A stretch of DNA of 64,000 nt from CAVTWH01 sp963738365. Lineage in GTDB: Bacteria > Actinomycetota > Actinomycetes > Mycobacteriales > Micromonosporaceae. How positions within the stretch are numbered: position 1 is the first letter of the stretch; every line of letters begins with the position of its first letter. The stretch covers positions 1,116,001 through 1,180,000 of the forward strand of contig CAVTWH010000007.1 of NCBI GenBank assembly GCA_963738365.1. Reading direction: 5' to 3'. A program made the position numbers and the translations under genes. This document shows positions 26,347-35,392 of this stretch, in pieces. The notes beneath the pieces were generated by a model. The model worked only from the letters and a program-made list of their open reading frames with translations, did no database searches and was not told the origin of the DNA.

Positions 26347-26928
26347 GTGAACAAGGGTGAGGAGACCAGGCTGGCCATCCTCGACCAGGCGGTCGACGTG
26401 GCCCGGGTGGTCGGCCTCGGCGGGTTGACCATCGGCACCCTGGCCGAGCGCACCCAGCTGTCCAAGAGTGGGCTGTTCGGGCACTTCCGCTCCAAGGAGG
26501 CGCTGCAGCTGGCGGTGCTGGAGCACGGCCGGGCCGACTTCGAGGCCGACGTGGTCCGCCCGGCGCTGCGCGCCGCCCGGGGCGAGCCCCGGCTGCGTAC
26601 CCTGTTCGAGCGCTGGCTGGCCTGGGACGCCCGGCCGGGCGGCTGCCCGTTCGCCGCTGCCTCCTTCGAGCTCGACGACCAGCCCGGGCCGGTCCGCGAC
26701 GCGCTGGTCCGCGACCAGCGGGACCTGTTCGACGCCATCGCCACCATCGTGCGCAGCGGGATCGCCGAGGGCCAGCTGCGCCCGGACGCCGACCCCGAGC
26801 AGTTCGCCCAGGACCTCAACGGGGTGGTGCTGGGTTGTCACTTCACCAAGCGGTTGCTCGGTGACGAGCGGGCCGAGGAGCGCGCGTACCGCGCCTTCGA
26901 GGCGCTGCTCGCCGACGCCCGCGCCTGA
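26347..26928 (+). CDS. TetR-family transcriptional regulator
   Basis: A 193-residue repressor from GTG 26347. The helix-turn-helix is ILDQAVDVARVVGLGGLTIG and TLAERTQLSKSGLFGHFRSK. The ligand domain contains WLAWDARPGGCPFAAASFEL, typical of the TetR_C_39/YP_-like group with a GGCPF motif. The palindrome 14 bp upstream fits autorepression. The alpha/beta hydrolase starts 15 bp after its stop and is probably co-transcribed, so the two likely form a self-contained inducible unit in which the hydrolase processes the inducer or a related ester (inference). Confidence 0.9.
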   Translation: MNKGEETRLAILDQAVDVARVVGLGGLTIGTLAERTQLSKSGLFGHFRSKEALQLAVLEHGRADFEADVVRPALRAARGEPRLRTLFERWLAWDARPGGCPFAAASFELDDQPGPVRDALVRDQRDLFDAIATIVRSGIAEGQLRPDADPEQFAQDLNGVVLGCHFTKRLLGDERAEERAYRAFEALLADARA

Positions 26929-26943
26929 GCGGAGGGTTCCCCC

Positions 26944-27831
26944 ATGGTCCAGAGCACCGTCGGCGTACGAAAAAGCACGACCGTTCGTTTGTTTTCTGCC
27001 CCGGCCCCGATCCGGCTCTCCTTCCGGGTCCTCGACCGGCTCGCCCCCGGCGCCGCCGCGCGCTGGGCCGAGCGCATCTGGTTCACCCTGCCACCGGCCA
27101 GGCACCGCCCGGCGCCGCCGGTGGACGCCCCGCGCACGCCGTTCACCCTGGACGTCAACGGGCACGCGGTCACCGGCGAAGTCTGGGGCCACTCCGGTAC
27201 CCCCGTCTACGCCCTGCACGGCTGGGCCGGCCGGCGCAGCCAGCTGTACCCCTTCGTGGCGCCGCTGGTGGCCCGCGGCCACCGGGTGGTCACCGTCGAC
27301 GCGCCCAGCCACGGCGACTCCGCGCCCGGCCGGCACGGCCCGCGCTCCTCGTCCATCCCCGAATTCGCCGCCACCCTGCAGGCCGTCGCCGCCCGGTACG
27401 GCCGCCCGCACGGCCTGGTCGCCCACTCCCTCGGCGGCCTCGCCGCCGCCGTGGCGCTCTGCGACGGGCTGCCCGCCGACCGGGTCGTCCTGCTCGCCCC
27501 GATGGCCAGCGCCACCGGCTTCGCCCAGGAGTTCGCCAAGGTGCTCGACCTCGGCCCGGCCGGCTACGCCCGGCTGATCCGCCGGGTCGAGCGCCGGGTC
27601 GGCGCCCCCATGCACCACTTCGACGCACCCGTCCTCGGCCGGGCCGTGGCCATGCCGCCCACCCTGGTCATCCACGACCGGGACGACGTCTCCACCCCGG
27701 TCAGCGACGGCGCCGCCATCGCCGCCGCCTGGCCCGGCGCCCGGCTGCGGGTCACCACCGGACTCGGCCACCGCCGGATGCTCAGCGACCCGGCTGTGGT
27801 CGCCGAAGCGGTCGCCTTCCTCACCGACTGA
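26944..27831 (+). CDS. alpha/beta hydrolase
   Basis: A 295-residue serine hydrolase. VYALHGWAGRRSQLYPFVAP supplies the oxyanion-hole HGWAG; VVTVDAPSHGDSAPG is the strand-4 turn; GLVAHSLGGLAAAVAL contains the nucleophile Ser in GHSLGG form (here AHSLGG). The acid is in VIHDRDDVSTPV and the base His in GLGHRRML. A cap domain covers the middle. ATG 26944 follows GGAGGG. Codons 11-15 overlap a second, imperfect copy of the TetR operator. Natural substrate unknown. Confidence 0.9.
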   Translation: MVQSTVGVRKSTTVRLFSAPAPIRLSFRVLDRLAPGAAARWAERIWFTLPPARHRPAPPVDAPRTPFTLDVNGHAVTGEVWGHSGTPVYALHGWAGRRSQLYPFVAPLVARGHRVVTVDAPSHGDSAPGRHGPRSSSIPEFAATLQAVAARYGRPHGLVAHSLGGLAAAVALCDGLPADRVVLLAPMASATGFAQEFAKVLDLGPAGYARLIRRVERRVGAPMHHFDAPVLGRAVAMPPTLVIHDRDDVSTPVSDGAAIAAAWPGARLRVTTGLGHRRMLSDPAVVAEAVAFLTD

Positions 27832-27860
27832 TCCGGGCTGATCCGGGCGGAGTCCGCGCC

Positions 27861-27877
27861 GGTCGCCTTCGGCGACC
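27861..27877. terminator. short GC hairpin between convergent genes
   Basis: ggtcgcc and ggcgacc pair around ttc, 30 bases after the hydrolase stop in the gap before the convergent lipoprotein gene. Confidence 0.5.
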
Positions 27878-27964
27878 TGGCCGGCCGTCGTCGCCGCCCG
27901 CCGACGATCGGCAGGTGTCGCGCTCGCCGCGGCCCGTCCGTCAGCACGGCGACCGGTCGCCCGG

Positions 27965-28786
27965 TCAGCGGACGGCGGGCAGGTGCTCGCAGGCGGCGTG
28001 CGGAAAGTCCGGCACTCTGGTCAGGATCCCGTCACAGCCGGCCGTCGCCGTCACCGCCACCATGGCCCAGGCCGTGCCGAAACGGAGCACGTAGCGCGTC
28101 ACACGGGGCGGCGCGGAACAGCCCGGCCGGCCCTGCGCGCCGCACGCCGCGGAGTTGACGTCCACGTCCAGCACCAGCCAACGCTGGTCGCAGTACCGGA
28201 TGTTCCGCGCGGCGTGCCGCGGCACGTCCAGCGAGTTGAACCCCTGCAGCACCCAGCTGCCCGCACAGTGGTCGGCCGGCGGCGAACAGCCGACTTCCGG
28301 ATCACACCGCTGGTACGCCCCGGCGCGCAGCGCCCACGCCTGCTGGTTGAGCGTGAGCGCGCGGTCACCGATGACCGCGGTCGAGGTGAGCGCCGCGACG
28401 TGCGTGCCTTCCGGGCACCGGCCCCCGACGGCGCGGCCGGAGTAGCTGACCAGGACGTCGGCGAAGATCGTCTGCGGTGACTCCTCCAGCAGCGTCACCT
28501 GGGGCGGCCCGAAGCAGCCGTCGCCGTTGGACCCGGTGACGGCGATCAGGACGGTGTACGGGTCGGCACCCGGTGACACGCCGGTGATCTCGGCCGCGTA
28601 CGCGATGCTGGTGTCCAGTGGCTGGTCGCCATCGCCCACGGGCTGGCCGGTGCGCTGCTCGGGCTGCGGCCCGGCCGACACGGTGGAGACCGGGGATCCG
28701 TTGCCGCAGCCGGCCGAGGCGGCCAGCAGGACGGCGACGAACCCGGCGGCGGCGACGCCGGCTGCGGTCGCGCGGAGCTTCCCCAT
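27965..28786 (-). CDS. putative lipoprotein of unknown function
   Basis: A 273-residue exported protein. The signal segment AAGVAAAGFVAVLLAASAGC ends in an ASAGC lipobox, so Cys26 or so would be lipidated and the protein held on the outer face of the membrane. The mature part has at least eight further Cys (GDGCFGPP, GGRCPEG, RCDPEVGCSPPADHCAG, AACGAQGRPGCS, TAGCDG, AACEHL), implying several disulfides. No catalytic motif is recognised. Terminator-like hairpin lies at its 3' side. Divergent from the ManD-like operon. Confidence 0.7.
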   Translation of the reverse strand: MGKLRATAAGVAAAGFVAVLLAASAGCGNGSPVSTVSAGPQPEQRTGQPVGDGDQPLDTSIAYAAEITGVSPGADPYTVLIAVTGSNGDGCFGPPQVTLLEESPQTIFADVLVSYSGRAVGGRCPEGTHVAALTSTAVIGDRALTLNQQAWALRAGAYQRCDPEVGCSPPADHCAGSWVLQGFNSLDVPRHAARNIRYCDQRWLVLDVDVNSAACGAQGRPGCSAPPRVTRYVLRFGTAWAMVAVTATAGCDGILTRVPDFPHAACEHLPAVR

Positions 28787-28954
28787 CGGTCCAGGGTGGC
28801 AGCCCGGCGCGCGACCGCGCAGCCCCGTGACGGCCGTGTCGATCTTCACCGACCGGCGCGACGCCCTCCGGGACACAGCCTGCCGGGCACCCGCTGCCCC
28901 GGGGATCGCGCAGGTCACCGGCGACCCGGGCCGCGCCGGCCCGCCCCGGCCGGC

Positions 28955-28960
28955 TACCGT
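28955..28960 (+). promoter_or_regulatory. -10 element for a probable leaderless transcript
   Basis: TACCGT ends seven bases before the GTG at 28968; no SD sequence is present. Confidence 0.5.
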
Positions 28961-28967
28961 CGGCGGC

Positions 28968-30230
28968 GTGGCCGATCTTATGTCCGAAACCCAGGCGCCC
29001 TGGCCCGCCCGGGACAGCCTGCGCATCACCGGGGTCCGGGCGGTGGTCACCGCGCCCGAGGGCCTGCCGCTGGTCGTGGTGGTGGTGGAGACCAGCGAGC
29101 CGGGGCTGCGCGGGCTGGGCTGCGCCACCTTCACCCAGCGGTACCGGGCGGTCGTCGCGGCCGTGGACGAGCACATCGCACCGATGCTGACCGGCCGGCA
29201 CCCGGCCGACATCGAGGACATCACCCGGATGGTGCACCTGTCCTCCTACTGGCGCGGCGGTCCGGTGCTGAACAGCGCCCTCTCCGGCGTGGACCAGGCG
29301 CTCTGGGACATCGCCGGCAAGCGTGCCGGCGCCCCCGTCTACGAACTGCTCGGCGGTCGGGTGCGGGCCGCCGCCGACACGTACCTGCACGCCACCGGGG
29401 CCACCATCGAGCAGACCCTGGCACACGCGCAGGCCATCCTCGACGACGGGTACCGCCACGTACGGCTGCAGGTCGGCGGCCCCGGGCTGGGCAGCTACGG
29501 CGCGCCCGGCACTGCCGGCGGCTACCCGGGCGCCCCCTACCCGGACGGCTGGGACGTGCAGCGGTACCTGCGCACCACGCCCGAGCTGTTCGCCCGGGCC
29601 CGGGAGGTGCTCGGCCCCGAGCCGAACCTGCTGCACGACGTGCACCACCGGCTTACCGTGAAGCAGGCGGTCGGGCTGGCCCGGGCGCTGGAGCCCTACC
29701 GGCTGTTCTTCCTGGAGGACCCGATCCCGCTGGAGCTCTACGACCGGTTGCCGGAGATCCGGGCCGCCGCCGCGATGCCGATCGCGGTGGGCGAGCAGGT
29801 GGCCTCGGTACCCGACGCCGCCCGGCTGGTCACCGGGGGCGGCGTGGACCTGCTGCGGGTACACGTGTCGGCGATCGGCGGCCTCACCCCGGCCCGCAAG
29901 CTGGTCGCCCTCTGCGAGCTGTTCGGCGTGCAGACCGCCTGGCACGCGCCGGCCGACGTGTCCCCGATCGGCGCCGCCGCCAACGTGGCGCTGGACGTCA
30001 GTACCCCGGCCTTCGGCATCCAGGAGGGCCACCTGTGGCCGGATGCGGTGCTCGACGTCTTCCCCGGCGCGCTGCAGCCGGTCGGCGGCTACCTCTACCC
30101 CTGCGACCGCCCCGGCTGGGGGATCGACCTGGACGAGGCGCAGGCGGCCAGGTACCCGCCCACCAGCCATCTGCACGAACGCTGGGCGGCCACGGTACGC
30201 CGCCCCGACGGCGGGATCGAGGCGCCATGA
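28968..30230 (+). CDS. enolase-superfamily dehydratase, D-mannonate/D-gluconate dehydratase (ManD) type
   Basis: A 420-residue acid-sugar dehydratase. It starts at GTG 28968 or the in-frame ATG 28980. The capping domain includes FTQRYRAVVAAVDEHIAPML and ALSGVDQALWDIAGKRAGAP. The barrel has YRHVRLQVGG, the metal and base region NLLHDVHHRLTVKQAVGLAR (Asp and His of DVHHRL are ManD hallmarks), FFLEDPIPLELYDRLPEIRA (Glu ligand) and MPIAVGEQVASVPDA (Glu ligand). WHAPADVSPIGAAAN also fits ManD. The enzyme would convert a hexonate to its 2-keto-3-deoxy product. The next gene overlaps by ATGA. Confidence 0.88.
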   Translation: MADLMSETQAPWPARDSLRITGVRAVVTAPEGLPLVVVVVETSEPGLRGLGCATFTQRYRAVVAAVDEHIAPMLTGRHPADIEDITRMVHLSSYWRGGPVLNSALSGVDQALWDIAGKRAGAPVYELLGGRVRAAADTYLHATGATIEQTLAHAQAILDDGYRHVRLQVGGPGLGSYGAPGTAGGYPGAPYPDGWDVQRYLRTTPELFARAREVLGPEPNLLHDVHHRLTVKQAVGLARALEPYRLFFLEDPIPLELYDRLPEIRAAAAMPIAVGEQVASVPDAARLVTGGGVDLLRVHVSAIGGLTPARKLVALCELFGVQTAWHAPADVSPIGAAANVALDVSTPAFGIQEGHLWPDAVLDVFPGALQPVGGYLYPCDRPGWGIDLDEAQAARYPPTSHLHERWAATVRRPDGGIEAP

Positions 30231-31075
30231 GGCGGGTGCTGGTCACCGGGGCGGCCGGGCGGCTGGGCCGGGTGACGGTGTCGCTACTGGCCGGACGGGG
30301 CGTGGCCGTCACCGGGCTGGACCGGGTGGACATCGACCGGGACACCCCGGCGGCCCGGATGGTGGTCGGCGAGGCGACCGATCCGGCCACCGTGGCGGAC
30401 GCGCTCACCGGCGTCGACGCGGTGATCCACCTGGCCGCCATCCCGGCCCCCACGCTGGACACCCCGGAGCGGGTGTTCGGCGACAACGCGCTGTCCACCT
30501 TCGTGGTCCTGGACACCGCCGGCCGGCAGGGGGTGTCCAGGGCAGTGCTGGCCAGCAGCCACTCGGTGCTCGGGTTCGCCTTCGCGCCGACCCCGCTGAG
30601 CCCGCACTACCTACCCATCGACCTCGACCACCCGCTGCTGGTGGCCGACCCGTACGCGCTGAGCAAGCAGGCCGACGAGGCGACCGGCGCGATGGCCGCC
30701 CGGGCGTACGGGATGACCGTGGTGGCGCTGCGACTGCCGTTCCTCGGCGGGCTGACCGGCCGGCTGGCCGCCCAGGCGGCCCGCTACCGGGTGGCGCCGG
30801 TGGAGGGTGCCCGCTCGCTGTGGGCCTACCTGGAGGACCGGGACGCCGCCAAGGCGGCCTGGCTGGGGCTGACCCGGCCGCTGGGCGGGTTCCAGGTGTT
30901 CACCGTGGCGGCGCCGCAGACGCTGGCCGTCCGGGACACCGCCGACCTGCTGGACGAGTTCTTTCCGGAGGTACCCCGGCGGGCGCCGCTGCCGGGCCGG
31001 GCGGTGCCGTGGGACGTCTCGGACGCCACCCGCGTCCTCGGCTTCGAGCCCGACCACCTGTTCGAGCCGGGCTGA
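30227..31075 (+). CDS. NAD(P)-dependent epimerase/dehydratase (extended SDR)
   Basis: A 282-residue enzyme: VLVTGAAGRLGRVTVSLLAG holds the GxxGxxG, GVDAVIHLAAIPAP the NAD-contact, LASSHSVLGFAF the Ser region, and DPYALSKQADEATG the catalytic YxxxK. The short C-terminal lobe ends VPWDVSDATRVLGFEPDHLF. Because it overlaps a ManD-like dehydratase by four bases, it may make that enzyme's acid-sugar substrate, as uronate dehydrogenases do (inference). Three bases separate its stop from a convergent gene. Confidence 0.88.
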   Translation: MRRVLVTGAAGRLGRVTVSLLAGRGVAVTGLDRVDIDRDTPAARMVVGEATDPATVADALTGVDAVIHLAAIPAPTLDTPERVFGDNALSTFVVLDTAGRQGVSRAVLASSHSVLGFAFAPTPLSPHYLPIDLDHPLLVADPYALSKQADEATGAMAARAYGMTVVALRLPFLGGLTGRLAAQAARYRVAPVEGARSLWAYLEDRDAAKAAWLGLTRPLGGFQVFTVAAPQTLAVRDTADLLDEFFPEVPRRAPLPGRAVPWDVSDATRVLGFEPDHLFEPG

Positions 31076-31078
31076 CCC

Positions 31079-31630
31079 TCAGGCCGGCTCGATGAACTCG
31101 GTGCCGACCGTCGGCCCGGCGCTGTCCGGGATGCCCAGCCCGGCCAGCGGCGCCTCGTCGTCGGCGGCCAGGGCGGCGGCCGGCGACTCCTCGACCGGGC
31201 GGGGTACGGCCGAGCGCTGCCGGGCGCCGGAGCGCAGCCGCCCCGGGTCGACCTCCCGGTCCGGGAACCGGCGCAGGTACTCGCCCTCCAGCTCGGCGCT
31301 GCGCTCGGTGTGCCGGTTCAGCGCCTGGTCGGAGCCGTGCCGCAGGGTGGTCGTCCGGGTGCGGTGCAGGTCGCCCAGTTCGCGCAGCAGGTCGGGATCG
31401 GACAGTTCGGCGGCCGGTACCCCGGCGCCCGGCTCGGGCTCCGGCGGCCCCACCTGGGCCAGCGCCTCCTCCACCTCGTCCTGGGCGTACTCGCCCTCGG
31501 GCAGCTTCTCCAGCACGGTGACCAGTTCGCCGGGGAGGTCGGCGGCGACCGCGCGCCGGTAGATCTCGTCGCGGGTCACCCGCTCCCGGCTCACGTACAC
31601 CTCGTCCAACAGGGTCTCGATGCGGTCCAT
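31079..31630 (-). CDS. DUF2795/DUF6158-type hypothetical protein
   Basis: A 183-residue soluble, acidic protein. The N-terminal 60 residues (VTRDEIYRRAVAADLPGELV, LEKLPEGEYAQDEVEEAL) resemble DUF2795. The middle (DPDLLRELGDLHRTRTTTLR, HGSDQALNRHTERSAELEGE) matches DUF6158, a helical pair. A disordered C-terminal third follows. Its divergent neighbour at 31732 ends in another DUF2795 domain, so the pair may be related and co-regulated from the 101-bp gap. No function is known for either family. Confidence 0.75.
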   Translation of the reverse strand: MDRIETLLDEVYVSRERVTRDEIYRRAVAADLPGELVTVLEKLPEGEYAQDEVEEALAQVGPPEPEPGAGVPAAELSDPDLLRELGDLHRTRTTTLRHGSDQALNRHTERSAELEGEYLRRFPDREVDPGRLRSGARQRSAVPRPVEESPAAALAADDEAPLAGLGIPDSAGPTVGTEFIEPA

Positions 31631-31731
31631 GACGACCAGCTACCCGGTCCAGCGCCCGTCAATCAGGGTGGCCGGTCAATCAGGTGGTGGCCGGGGCGTT
31701 TGCCCGCCGGGGCCGCGGGTAGCGGCCCGGC

Positions 31732-32160
31732 ATGGAACGGGGAAACACCGAACACGGCCGCCACCTGGACGACAACCTGCGCCGGGAGGCCGGGGACCTG
31801 CTCCGCGGCCAGCCGGGCGCGGCGGTACGCAGCCAGGAGTGGCGGGACCCCGAGCCGCCCGGCGAGGACCAGCCCGAGGACTACCTGGTACCGGAGGGTG
31901 ACCCCGACCGGCGCGGCAGCGCACCCAGCGGAATGACCGCCGACCAGCGCGAGGAGCGCTCCCGGCTGGGCCGGTACCTGCCCCGCAGCGCCTTCCCCGG
32001 CGAGCCGGAAGCGCTGGCCTCGGCCGCCCGGGAGCAGAACGCGCCGGACGACGTCATCGCCTCGCTGCACCGGCTCCCGGCGGCGCAGTACCAGACCGTC
32101 GCCGAGGTCTACGCCGCCCTGCTCGGCTCCACCGAGGAGGAGCTGGAGCAGCGCTTCTGA
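31732..32160 (+). CDS. DUF2795 domain-containing protein
   Basis: A 142-residue protein. The first 60 residues are charged and proline-rich (WRDPEPPGEDQPEDYLVPEG), probably disordered. The C-terminal 70 are the DUF2795 helical domain: RSRLGRYLPRSAFPGEPEAL, APDDVIASLHRLPAAQYQTV, AEVYAALLGSTEEE. DUF2795 proteins are common small proteins in high-GC actinomycetes with no assigned role. The gene is divergent from a related one, with start codons 101 bp apart. Confidence 0.85.
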   Translation: MERGNTEHGRHLDDNLRREAGDLLRGQPGAAVRSQEWRDPEPPGEDQPEDYLVPEGDPDRRGSAPSGMTADQREERSRLGRYLPRSAFPGEPEALASAAREQNAPDDVIASLHRLPAAQYQTVAEVYAALLGSTEEELEQRF

Positions 32161-32233
32161 GCCGGCGCCCGGGGCGCCGCCGTCCGCGGTTGGGCGGCGC
32201 CGGCTGAGCGCTGCCGAGCGGCGGAGTCGCCGG

Positions 32234-32239
32234 TAGCCT
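32234..32239 (+). promoter_or_regulatory. -10 element for a probable leaderless transcript
   Basis: TAGCCT is followed after exactly six bases by the ATG at 32246; no SD sequence is visible. Confidence 0.5.
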
Positions 32240-32245
32240 GTCGGC

Positions 32246-32665
32246 ATGCAGCCGATCGAGCGCAACCGCGAGTCCCGCCGACGCCTCGTCGCGGCCGTCG
32301 GCGCGCTGGCCGACCAGCCGCCCGCCGACCCGTCCGCCGTCGCCGTCGCCCTGGCCCAACTGGCCTTCTGGGACCGCTGGGCGGAGCAGCTGCTGCGTCG
32401 TTGGCGCTCCGGCCAGCTGCCCCCGCCGTCGGTGCCGCAGTGGTACGACGACGCGGTCAACAGCGCCCTGGCCGACCAGTGGGCGGCCCTGGACCCGGGT
32501 ACCGCGGGCCGGCTGGCGCTGGCCGCGGCGGGCGCCGTCGACCACGAGGTGGAGCAGCTGGAGTCGCCGGTACTGGCGGCCATCACCGCCGCCGACGAAC
32601 TCCACCTGGTGCGCCGGTACGCCTACCGGGAGCCGGTGCTGACCGCGCTCGACGCGCCCGCCTGA
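32246..32665 (+). CDS. hypothetical protein, possibly DinB/maleylpyruvate isomerase-like
   Basis: A 139-residue helical protein. The opening (ERNRESRRRLVAAVGALADQ) and LAQLAFWDRWAEQLLRRWRS look like the first two helices of the DinB/mycothiol-dependent maleylpyruvate isomerase bundle, where a substrate-facing His usually follows. Only DHEVEQLESPV and DELHLVRRYAYREPVL carry candidate ligands, so the assignment is weak. It may be translated from a leaderless mRNA. It is convergent with the F420-reductase gene. Confidence 0.65.
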   Translation: MQPIERNRESRRRLVAAVGALADQPPADPSAVAVALAQLAFWDRWAEQLLRRWRSGQLPPPSVPQWYDDAVNSALADQWAALDPGTAGRLALAAAGAVDHEVEQLESPVLAAITAADELHLVRRYAYREPVLTALDAPA

Positions 32666-32683
32666 GCAGCGGCGCAGCGGCGC

Positions 32684-33316
32684 TCAGCTGTCCACGCCGA
32701 CCCGGGCGTGCAGCTCCTCGTCGGTCAGGTCGGCCAGGTAGACGTCCGTCCCGGGCTGGAAGCGGCGCCCGCCCTCGGCCAGCGGGCCAGCGTCCACCGG
32801 CTCGAAGCCGACCAGCTCGACGAGGTCCAGCACGACCCGCTTGGCCCGGTCGTCGTCGCCGGCCACCGGGATGCCGTAGCGCTGTGCGGCGCCGCCGCTG
32901 CGCCCGTAGTCACGCAGGTGTTCGGCGCGGATGGCGTTGAACGCCTTCACCACCCGGGCGCCGGGCAGGTGCCGCTGCACCAGTTCACTGGAGGTGACGG
33001 TGCCCTCATCCAGGTCGGGCAGGGGGCCGTCGCGCTCCGGGTAGTAGTTCATCGCGTCCACCACGACCGTGCCGGCGAAGTCGATCGGCCGCAGCGTGTC
33101 GTACCGGCCGAACGGGATGGCCAGCACGACCACGTCCGCGCCCCGCGGCGCCTGCTCGGCGCTGGCGGCGTCGGCGTGCGGCCCGAGGCGGGCCAGCAGC
33201 GGCTGGAGCGTCTCCGGTGGCCGTGAGTTGGCCAGTACCACGTGCTGCCCGGCGGCCACCAGGTGCTCGGCCAGCGCGGTGCCGACGTGGCCGGCGCCGA
33301 TGACTGCGATCCGCAT
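32684..33316 (-). CDS. NADPH-dependent F420 reductase family protein
   Basis: A 210-residue Rossmann protein. MRIAVIGAGHVGTALAEHLV is the NADP-binding GxGxxG. LANSRPPETL places a Ser-Arg after strand 2 (NADP preference). DVVVLAIPFGRYD, TVVVDAMNYYPERDG and ARVVKAFNAIRAEHL follow the F420H2:NADP oxidoreductase family order. Such enzymes pass hydride between F420 and NADP or act as simple reductases. Length is typical (about 210). ATG 33316 has no strong SD; gene order gives no hint of partner. Confidence 0.85.
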   Translation of the reverse strand: MRIAVIGAGHVGTALAEHLVAAGQHVVLANSRPPETLQPLLARLGPHADAASAEQAPRGADVVVLAIPFGRYDTLRPIDFAGTVVVDAMNYYPERDGPLPDLDEGTVTSSELVQRHLPGARVVKAFNAIRAEHLRDYGRSGGAAQRYGIPVAGDDDRAKRVVLDLVELVGFEPVDAGPLAEGGRRFQPGTDVYLADLTDEELHARVGVDS

Positions 33317-33439
33317 GCGCCCTGCCTACCACCGCCGCGGCCGGCGCAGACCCGGTTCGGCGAGATTCGCCCGGAGCAGTCACCGGCGGCGGCGATGACT
33401 TGACGATTCGAGCAGTTTCGATAAAGCTGCTCGTGGGGC

Positions 33440-33451
33440 GGAGCGCTCTCC
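33440..33451. promoter_or_regulatory. LacI/CebR-type operator candidate upstream of GH64
   Basis: ggagcgctctcc contains the perfect palindrome GAGCGCTC (33441-33448), about 100 bp before the GH64 start. It is closely related to the 14-bp perfect site before the GH3 gene at 50076. Confidence 0.55.
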
Positions 33452-33551
33452 AGCACGCCACCGACCGACGGTTCATCGACGCGGCGCTGCCGGGCGCGGG
33501 CGGGTGGCCGATGGGTCTGGCGTGGTCGCCCACCCCGTCTCAGGAGCTGCT

Positions 33552-35392
33552 ATGCCTGTACTGTCCCCACCCCTGCGTCCCATGCTCCACCGGCGCCGGA
33601 GCGTCCTGCTGCTCGCCGGGCTGATCGCCCTGATCGTGGCGCTGCTCGCCGGGTACACCGCGATCACCGTCGGTCAGGCCCACGCCGCCAGTACCCTGCT
33701 CTCGCAGGGCCGCCCGGCTACCGCCTCGTCGGCCGAGAACGCCGGCACCGCGGCCGGCAACGCGGTCGACGGCAACACCGGCACCCGCTGGTCGTGGGCC
33801 TTCTCCGACCCGCAGTGGATCCAGGTCGACCTCGGCCAGTCCGCCAGCATCACCCAGGTGGTCCTCAACTGGGAGGCGGCCTACGGCCGGCGTTCCAGAT
33901 CCAGGTCTCCGACAACGGCTCCACCTGGGCCACCATCTCCACCACCACCGCCGGTACCGGCGGCGTCCAGACGCTCAACATCACCGGCACCGGCCGGTAC
34001 GTGCGGATGTACGGCACCGCCCGGGCCACCGCCTACGGCTACTCGCTGTGGGAGTTCCAGGTGTACGGCTCGATCGGCGGCGTCACCACCCCGCCCGCCA
34101 CCGGCTGCGGGACCACCAACGCGGCGCTGGGCAAGACGGCTACCGCCTCGTCGGCGGAGAACGCCGGCACCGCGGCCGGCAACGCGGTCGACGGCAACAC
34201 CGGTACCCGCTGGTCGTCGGCCTTCGCCGACCCGCAGTGGATCCAGGTCGACCTGGGCAGCAGCCAGCCCATCTGCCAGGTGCTGATCAACTGGGAGGCG
34301 GCCTACGCCAAGTCGTTCCAGATCCAGCTCTCGGCCAACGGCACCAGCTGGACCAACGCCTACTCCACCAGCACCGGGGCGGGCGGCAACCAGACCTACA
34401 ACGTCGCCGGCACCGGCCGGTACGTGCGGGTCAACGGCACCGTGCGAGCCACCGCATACGGCTACTCGATCTGGGAGCTGGGCGTGCACGTCGGCGGCGG
34501 CGACATCATCACCGGGTCGCCGAGCAGCCCGCCGCCGACCAGCAGCGGGCCGAGCAGCTCGCCGAGCGGCTCGCCGGACACCTTCTGGGGCGACACCGGC
34601 TCCATCCCGGCCGCGCACAACGTGGTCGAGGTGAAGGTGCTCAACCGGACCAACGGCGCCTACCCGGACAGCCAGGTCTACTGGAGCTTCAACGGCCAGG
34701 TGCACTCCATCGCCGACACGCCCTACCTGGACATGCCGGCGAACTCGGCCGGCCGGATGTACTTCTACCTCGGTTCGCCGAACAGCCAGTACTACGACTT
34801 CATCGAGTTCACCGTGGGCGCCAGCGTGTTCAACGGCAACACCACCCGGGTGGACGCCTTCGGGCTGAAGATCGCCATGCGGCTGCACGCGCACGACGGC
34901 TACGACGTGCAGGTGGGGGAGAACTACGCCACCTTCCAGGAGTCCCGGACCGCGACCTTCCAGCGGTTCCAGAACTCGGTGCCGGCGGAGTTCAAGGTGC
35001 TGGCGCAGACCCAGGCGCCGTACCGGATCATCGCGCCGGGCTCGGACCCGTCGTTCCGGGCCGGCGGGGTGAACCAGAACTACTTCACCGCGTACGCCCA
35101 GCAGTTCGGCATCAACGCCGCCACCTCGGACATCTTCGGCTGTGCCGGGGCGCTGGCGGCCGATCCGACCAACTGTGCGGCGCTGAACCGGCACGTCCGG
35201 CAGGACCCGTCGCTCTACTCCACCCCCAGCGCCTACTACCAGGCCGCACCGGCGAACTACTACGCGAAGTTCTGGCACGACAACGCTATCAACGCGCTGG
35301 CCTACGGCTTCCCGTACGATGACTACGCCGGCCAGTCCTCGTTCATCTCGCACGGCAGCCCGCAGTGGCTGGAGGTGGCGGTCGGCTTCTGA
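33552..35392 (+). CDS. secreted GH64 beta-1,3-glucanase with two F5/8C carbohydrate-binding domains, one frameshift
   Basis: About 613 residues. ATG 33552 follows AGGAG; a signal peptide (LLAGLIALIVALLAGYTAIT) ends near AHA. Two discoidin-like F5/8C (CBM32-type) modules come next, each with NAVDGNTGTRWS and DPQWIQVDLG and ending YGYSLWEFQVYG or YGYSIWELGVHV. A Ser/Pro linker leads to a GH64 domain: NVVEVKVLNRTNGAYPDSQV, YWSFNGQVHS, VDAFGLKIAMRLHAHDGYDV, SDIFGCAGALAADPTNCAAL and FWHDNAINALAYGFPYDDYA. It should release oligosaccharides such as laminaripentaose from beta-1,3-glucan of fungal walls. One base (G) is missing near 33890, shown also by the 422-bp rather than 423-bp offset between the repeated modules. 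Confidence 0.9.
33716..34256 (+). repeat. near-identical 119-bp direct repeat within the GH64 gene
   Basis: Copies at 33716-33834 and about 34138-34256 differ at only about half a dozen positions although they encode separate F5/8C modules. The identity is far higher than across the rest of the modules, suggesting duplication or gene conversion. Confidence 0.85.
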
